DNA of 23,244 bases from Thermomucor indicae-seudaticae (lineage: Eukaryota; Mucoromycota; Mucoromycetes; Mucorales; Lichtheimiaceae): positions 1 through 23,244 of the forward strand of contig JSYX01000565.1 in NCBI GenBank assembly GCA_000787465.1, in the 5' to 3' direction. Both the position numbers and the translations under genes were made by a program. Each line of letters opens with the position of its first letter. Positions within the stretch are counted from its first letter, which is position 1. Shown piece after piece: positions 18,701-23,244 of the stretch. A model generated the notes under the pieces. It did not search any database, was not told the DNA's origin, and worked only from the letters and a program-made list of their open reading frames with translations.

Positions 18701-21700
18701 AGGTCATCTTGTCGCTTCGTGACCAGCACAAGGATCATCTGGAAAAGGTGGTGGCCATCATCTTGTCACATGCCAAGGTTTCGAGCAAGAACAACTTGGT
18801 GCTTACCCTGCTTGACACTATCTACCCTAGCGTGGGTGGTGCTCTTGACAAGTACTTCATGCCCATTTTGAAGCGCCTTTCCGAGATTGACAGCCGTGCA
18901 ACGCAAAAAGTGGCACTCAAGGCTCGTGAACTGTTGATTCTCTGTCAGCTACCTTCGTTTGAAGAACGTCAGAGCCAAATGTATCAGATCCTCAAGAACT
19001 CGGTCACAGAAAATGTCTATGGTGGCGGCACTGAACCTCGCACACCCAACTACGGCGTCTTTAAGGACCTGATCGATACCAAATTCAACGTCTTTGATGT
19101 CTTGCCCAACTTCTTTTATCACGAGGATCCATATGTTGTTCTGGCTGCTCTTGAAGTCTATTGCCGTCGTTCGTACCATGCCTACAAGATCCTGGATGTC
19201 GCCTACAACCTCGAGCACGAACCTTACATCATTGCTTGGAAGTTCTTGCTTCAGACTGCCACTCGTAATTTGGATAACAACAAGCGTATTGCTTCGTTCT
19301 CTGATCTTACGTTCTTGCTAAACAACAGCGAAGAAGAGCCTGTTCGTACCGGTGCCATGACCGCATGCCGATCATTGGAGGACATGGAGAAGGAGTTGCC
19401 TCGCATACTGACTGCCTTTGAAGAAGATCCTGCCATGCAGTCGATGATGAACCGCAGTGCTCCTAAACCTGAAGCACGCATGGAGAACATTCTCAACGTT
19501 GCTATTCACAGTGACAAGAATTTGGACGATGCTTACTGGAATCCAAAGATCGCTGAGGTGATTCAAAAGCACAAGGACGAGTTCCGTCGGGCCCATTTGC
19601 GACGTATCACGGTGATTGTCTGCCGCGATAAGCAATCGCCTGACTTTTACACCTTCCGCGAGCGTGAGGACTATGTAGAAGACGAGACGATCCGTCACAT
19701 TGAACCTGCGCTGGCATATCAATTGGAGCTTGCGCGTCTGTCCAACTTTGATATCAAGCCTTGCTTCATTGAGAACCGTCAGATGCACGTGTACTATGCA
19801 GTCGCAAAGGAAAATCCTTCAGACTGCCGCTTCTTTATTCGCGCTTTGGTTCGTCCAGGTCGTGTCAAGGACTCGATGCGTACGGCTGACTATTTGATCT
19901 CGGAAAGCGATCGTCTGCTGACCGACATCTTGGACACGCTCGAGATTGTTAGCCACGAATACAAGAATTCTGACTGCAACCACCTGTTCATCAACTTTAT
20001 TCCTACGTTTGCTATCGAAGTGGATGAGGTGGAGACGGCACTCAAGGAGTTTGTTGATCGTCACGGCAAGCGTCTGTGGAAGCTTCGAGTCACTGGTGCC
20101 GAGATTCGATTCAACATTCAGTCCAAGAGGCCGGATGCACCTATCATCCCTATGCGTTTCACTGTTGACAATGTCTCTGGTTACATCTTGAAGGTGGACG
20201 TCTATCAGGAAATCAAGACTGAAAAGAACGGTTGGGTCCTCAAGTCCGTGGGTCGCATTCCTGGTGCAATGCACATGCAGCCAGTGTCGACGCCTTATCC
20301 AACTAAGGAGTGGCTTCAGCCTCGCCGATACAAGGCTCACCTAATGGGTACCACTTATGTCTATGACTTCCCAGAGTTGTTCCGTCAAGCCATCCACAAC
20401 CAATGGTCGCAGGCCATCAAGAACGACCCAAGTTTGAAGGAACCTCGCCAGGTCGTCGAAGGCAAAGAGTTGGTGCTTGATGAAGATGGCGCTCTGCAAG
20501 AAATCGACCGCGCACCCGGCACCAACACCGTTGGTATGGTTGCATGGCTCTTGACCCTTCGTACGCCCGAGTACCCTCACGGCCGACGTGTGGTTGTGAT
20601 TGCCAACGATATTACATTCAAGATTGGTTCGTTCGGTGTCGCTGAAGACATGGTGTTCTATAAGGCTTCGGAGCTTGCACGCAGCCTGGGTGTGCCGCGC
20701 ATCTACCTGTCCGCCAACTCGGGTGCTCGTATTGGTTTGGCGGATGAATTGATCAGTCAGTTCAAGGCTGCCTGGAACGATGCATCGAACCCATCGGCCG
20801 GTTTCAAGTATCTGTACCTGACTCCCGAGACTTACCAGTCCTTGAACCAGAACGGCGCCGACAAGTGTGTTTTGGCTGAAGAAATCGAGGATGAAGGCGA
20901 GAAGCGATACCGTATCACGGACATTATTGGCCACTCGGAAGGTCTTGGTGTCGAGAACTTGCGTGGCTCTGGTTTGATTGCTGGTGCTACGGCCCGTGCC
21001 TACGACGATATCTTTACCATCACCTTGGTGACTTGCCGCTCTGTCGGTATTGGTGCTTACCTGGTCCGTCTTGGTCAACGTGCTGTGCAGAACGAAGGTC
21101 AGCCTATCATTTTGACCGGTGCTCCTGCTTTGAACAAGGTGCTTGGTCGCGAGGTCTACACGTCCAACTTGCAGCTCGGTGGTACTCAGATCATGTACAA
21201 GAACGGTGTTTCGCACTTGACTGCCGAGAACGACCTCGAAGGTGTGGGTAAGATCGTGCAGTGGCTGTCGTTCGTGCCCGAAGTCCGTGGTGCACCGGTA
21301 ATCATGCGTATGGGCTCAGATCCTGTTGATCGTGAGATCGAATACACTCCTCCCAAGGGCCCTTCGGATCCTCGTCTCTTCTTGAATGGCAAGTACGAGA
21401 ATGGCAAGTGGCTCAGTGGCTTCTTTGACCGCGACTCGTTTGTGGAGACTTTGAGCGGCTGGGCACGCACTGTTGTCGTGGGTCGCGCTCGCCTGGGTGG
21501 CATCCCCGTGGGTGTTGTTGCCGTGGAAACGCGTATTGTGGAGAACATCATTCCTGCTGATCCTGCCAACGCGGACTCAACTGAGCAAGTGCTTATGGAA
21601 GCTGGCGGTGTGTGGTACCCCAACTCTGCCTTCAAGACGGCGCAGGCAATCAACGATTTCAACAAGGGTGAACAGCTTCCGTTGATGATCTTTGCCAACT

Positions 21701-22587
21701 GGCGTGGTTTCTCGGGTGGTCAGCGTGATATGTACAACGAAGTGCTCAAATACGGTGCTCAGATCGTCGATGCACTGAGCAACTACAAGCAGCCAGTGTT
21801 TGTGTACTTGATCCCGAACGGTGAGCTTCGTGGTGGTGCTTGGGTCGTCATTGATCCCACGATCAACCAGGATATGATGGAAATGTACGCTGACGTGAAC
21901 GCCCGTGGTGGTGTGTTGGAGCCCGAAGGTATTGTGGAAATCAAGTACCGTAAGCCTCAGCTCCTGGCGACTATGGAGCGTCTGGATGAGCAGTACGCCA
22001 GTCTGAAGCGTCAGCTTGAAGATGCCAACAAGACCAGCGAGGAGAAGGCTGAGATCAAGAAGGCTTTGGAGGCCCGCGAGCAAGAACTGTTACCTGTATA
22101 CCAGCAGATTGCGCTCCAGTTTGCCGATTTACACGACCGCACTGGACGTATGCAAGCCAAGGGTGTGATCCGTCGTGCTCTGGACTGGCGGTACTCTCGC
22201 AAGTACTTCTACTGGCGCCTCCGACGAAGACTGGCCGAGGAATATGCCATCCGTGCTATTGTCAAGGCAACTCAGGGTCGCGTGGCACGCGAGACGATGT
22301 GCGGTCTTTTGCGCCAATGGTTTGTGGCTGACAACGACGTTCCGGCCGAGACTACTGAGACCGTCTGGCAAGAACAAGATCAGATGGTGGCGGAATGGTT
22401 TGACAAGCGGTCTGCATTGATTCAACAACGGATAACTCGCATCAAGAGTGACGCGGTCAAGGAGCAGGTGCTGCAACTAGGCAATGAAGACAAGGACGCC
22501 GTCATTGACGGTTTCAGCAAGTTGTTGGAAAGCATGAGTGTCGAAGAGCGCAAGGAAGCTCTTCGGAAACTGGCCACTCGCTTCTAA
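15760..22587 (+). CDS. ACC1: Acetyl-CoA carboxylase, multifunctional eukaryotic type
   Basis: ACC1 carboxylates acetyl-CoA to malonyl-CoA in the cytosol, the committed step of fatty-acid synthesis. Exons are 15760-15796, 15850-16198, 16259-18002 and 18058-22587, with introns of 53, 60 and 55 bp; every junction restores conserved sequence (LG-GNSVET, WAGW-GHASENP, AEIE-VMKM). The product is 2219 aa, the normal fungal length. In order: the biotin carboxylase domain ([16 protein letters not shown] near residue 57; ATP-grasp Gly-rich loop [13 protein letters not shown] near 232; [26 protein letters not shown]); the biotin carrier domain with VMKMYMPL, Lys713 being the biotin site; a long central region; and the carboxyltransferase domain from about 1500 ([21 protein letters not shown] near 1862, [15 protein letters not shown]). 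No frameshift or missing key residue was seen. AATAAA lies at 22695-22700. Confidence 0.97.
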
Positions 22588-22790
22588 TATTTGTTCTCTC
22601 TCTTACTTTTCATATCATTCCATGTTCTTCTTTTTTCTTATACATAATTTTCTTGGTTTTTTGTACAAAACGATACAAGTTCTACTTAAAATACAATAAA
22701 GCAGACAGACAGGCATTAGAAAGGAAAGCCAATTTCAAAAGAAATTTCGGGGCGTTCTATACTCCGAGAACCTGCATCGCTTTAAAACTA
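22588..22790 (+). terminator. 3' flank of ACC1 with poly(A) signal
   Basis: A T-rich stretch follows the stop, with AATAAA at 22695-22700, 108 nt downstream. The flank runs to the TA at 22789-22790 that precedes the transposon end. Confidence 0.6.
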
Positions 22791-22952
22791 CAGTGAACCT
22801 CTCATAACCCATACTCCCAAACTCCATAATCTCCCGAAACCCATAGATTTTTTGAACCACCAAGTTGGTTCCTAATAAACTACTGTGATCATAACCCATA
22901 CCTCCCGTACCCCATAACCCATAGCGTTTTTTTCGGAAAACCCATAGATTTT
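22785..22952. repeat. Tandem subterminal repeats at the transposon end
   Basis: Two related units start at 22785 and 22877, 92 bp apart. Both open AAACTAC-x-GTGA, followed by CATAACCCATAC (22803-22814 and 22890-22901) and a CTCCC motif, and both end with AACCCATAGATTTT (22838-22851 and 22939-22952). A further CATAACCCATAG is at 22913-22924. Such repeats often bind the transposase. Confidence 0.7.
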
Positions 22953-23244
22953 GAGTGTGATGGAAATAAACTTTATAAGCACTCACGATTGCTGCCTTCA
23001 TACGGTATGCTTAGACGCGCCGTAGACATTAAAAGATGAATCTTCCGAAGTCATTGAGAAGTTCTTTCTTCTCGACTTGACCTAATCATGCCAAAATCTG
23101 GTAATAAACGACCACCGTTATCTGCAGCTCAACCAACGCCGAAGAAACGTGCCACCTTGAACAACAAGCTCATGGTTCTTGACCGGTACCATGACATCGG
23201 CAAGAACCAGTCAAAGACAGATGAACACTTCCGTCAAAAGGGAT
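22791..23244 (+). mobile_element. Left end of a pogo/Tigger-like DNA transposon (cut by window end)
   Basis: The sequence CAGTGAACCTCTCATAACCC at 22791 follows a TA dinucleotide. Pogo/Tigger-type elements duplicate TA on insertion and commonly begin CAGT with an AACCTC motif. About 300 bp later a CENP-B/pogo-type transposase starts. Motifs of the CATAACCCATA and AACCCATAGATTTT type repeat in the interval. The right end and the second TA lie outside the window, so intactness is unknown. Confidence 0.65.
23088..23244 (+). CDS. Transposase N-terminus, CENP-B/pogo (Tigger) type, partial
   Basis: The ATG at 23088 opens a frame that runs 52 codons into the window edge. After a basic, Pro-rich start with PTPKKR (a possible nuclear signal) comes ATLNNKLMVLDRYHDIGKNQ followed by SKTDEHFRQKG. 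This is the first helix-turn-helix of the CENP-B/psq-like DNA-binding region (K-x-x-V/I-L-x-x-Y/H) found in pogo, Tigger and Fot transposases. The second HTH and the DDE nuclease would lie beyond the window. No in-frame stop is seen in the visible part. Confidence 0.7.
   Translation, partial: MPKSGNKRPPLSAAQPTPKKRATLNNKLMVLDRYHDIGKNQSKTDEHFRQKG

Noticed and set aside
20341..21216. 291-codon minus-strand open frame opposite ACC1
   Set aside because: It is the shadow of strongly biased codons in the carboxyltransferase region; its product has no recognisable domain and ACC1 on the other strand is certain. The same applies to other long frames opposite ACC1.

Overview
The window reads as nuclear DNA of an early-diverging filamentous fungus, most likely Mucoromycota (Mucorales). 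The signs are genes cut by a few short GT-AG introns (mostly 53-70 bp), pyrimidine-rich leaders, a single-chain eukaryotic acetyl-CoA carboxylase, a PTS2-type peroxisomal thiolase, fungal GATA and C2H2 regulators rich in Gln/Ala/Ser/Pro tracts, and the start of a pogo/Tigger-like DNA transposon. The assignment rests on gene style, not on a search.

Layout, left to right. 95-314 (-) is an exon-like remnant of an unidentified gene. 524-1896 (+) is OXA1, the mitochondrial inner-membrane insertase (3 exons). Facing it, 2028-2501 (-) is a small secreted double-psi beta-barrel (RlpA/barwin-like) protein; the two 3' ends overlap. 2904-3107 (-) is a possible small one-span membrane protein. 3369-5364 (-) has no intact gene but holds protein-like minus-strand stretches broken by stops and frame changes, probably a decayed gene, plus two inverted repeats. 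5579-6954 (-) is peroxisomal 3-ketoacyl-CoA thiolase (3 exons). A 930-bp divergent promoter separates it from 7885-8973 (+), a CCCH plus RING splicing factor of the Cwc24/RNF113 type. 9676-10932 (+) is a two-finger GATA factor with a strong uORF in its leader. 11446-12048 (+) is a small two-exon protein with an N-terminal coiled coil, unidentified. 12484-13230 (-) is a likely but unresolved multi-exon gene. 13598-15010 (+) is a C2H2 regulator with long Ala and Gln tracts. 15760-22587 (+) is the complete ACC1 gene (4 exons, 2219 aa). From about 22785 a transposon begins, with repeated subterminal motifs and the first 52 codons of a CENP-B/pogo-type transposase cut by the window edge.

The genes are ordinary eukaryotic neighbours, not an operon. 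Two belong to opposite arms of fatty-acid metabolism (ACC1 makes malonyl-CoA in the cytosol; thiolase ends beta-oxidation in the peroxisome), but nothing in the sequence shows shared control. I found no tRNA, rRNA, CRISPR array or prokaryotic feature. The least explained parts are the relic region 3.3-5.4 kb, the unidentified genes at 11.4 and 12.5-13.2 kb, and the transposon end.
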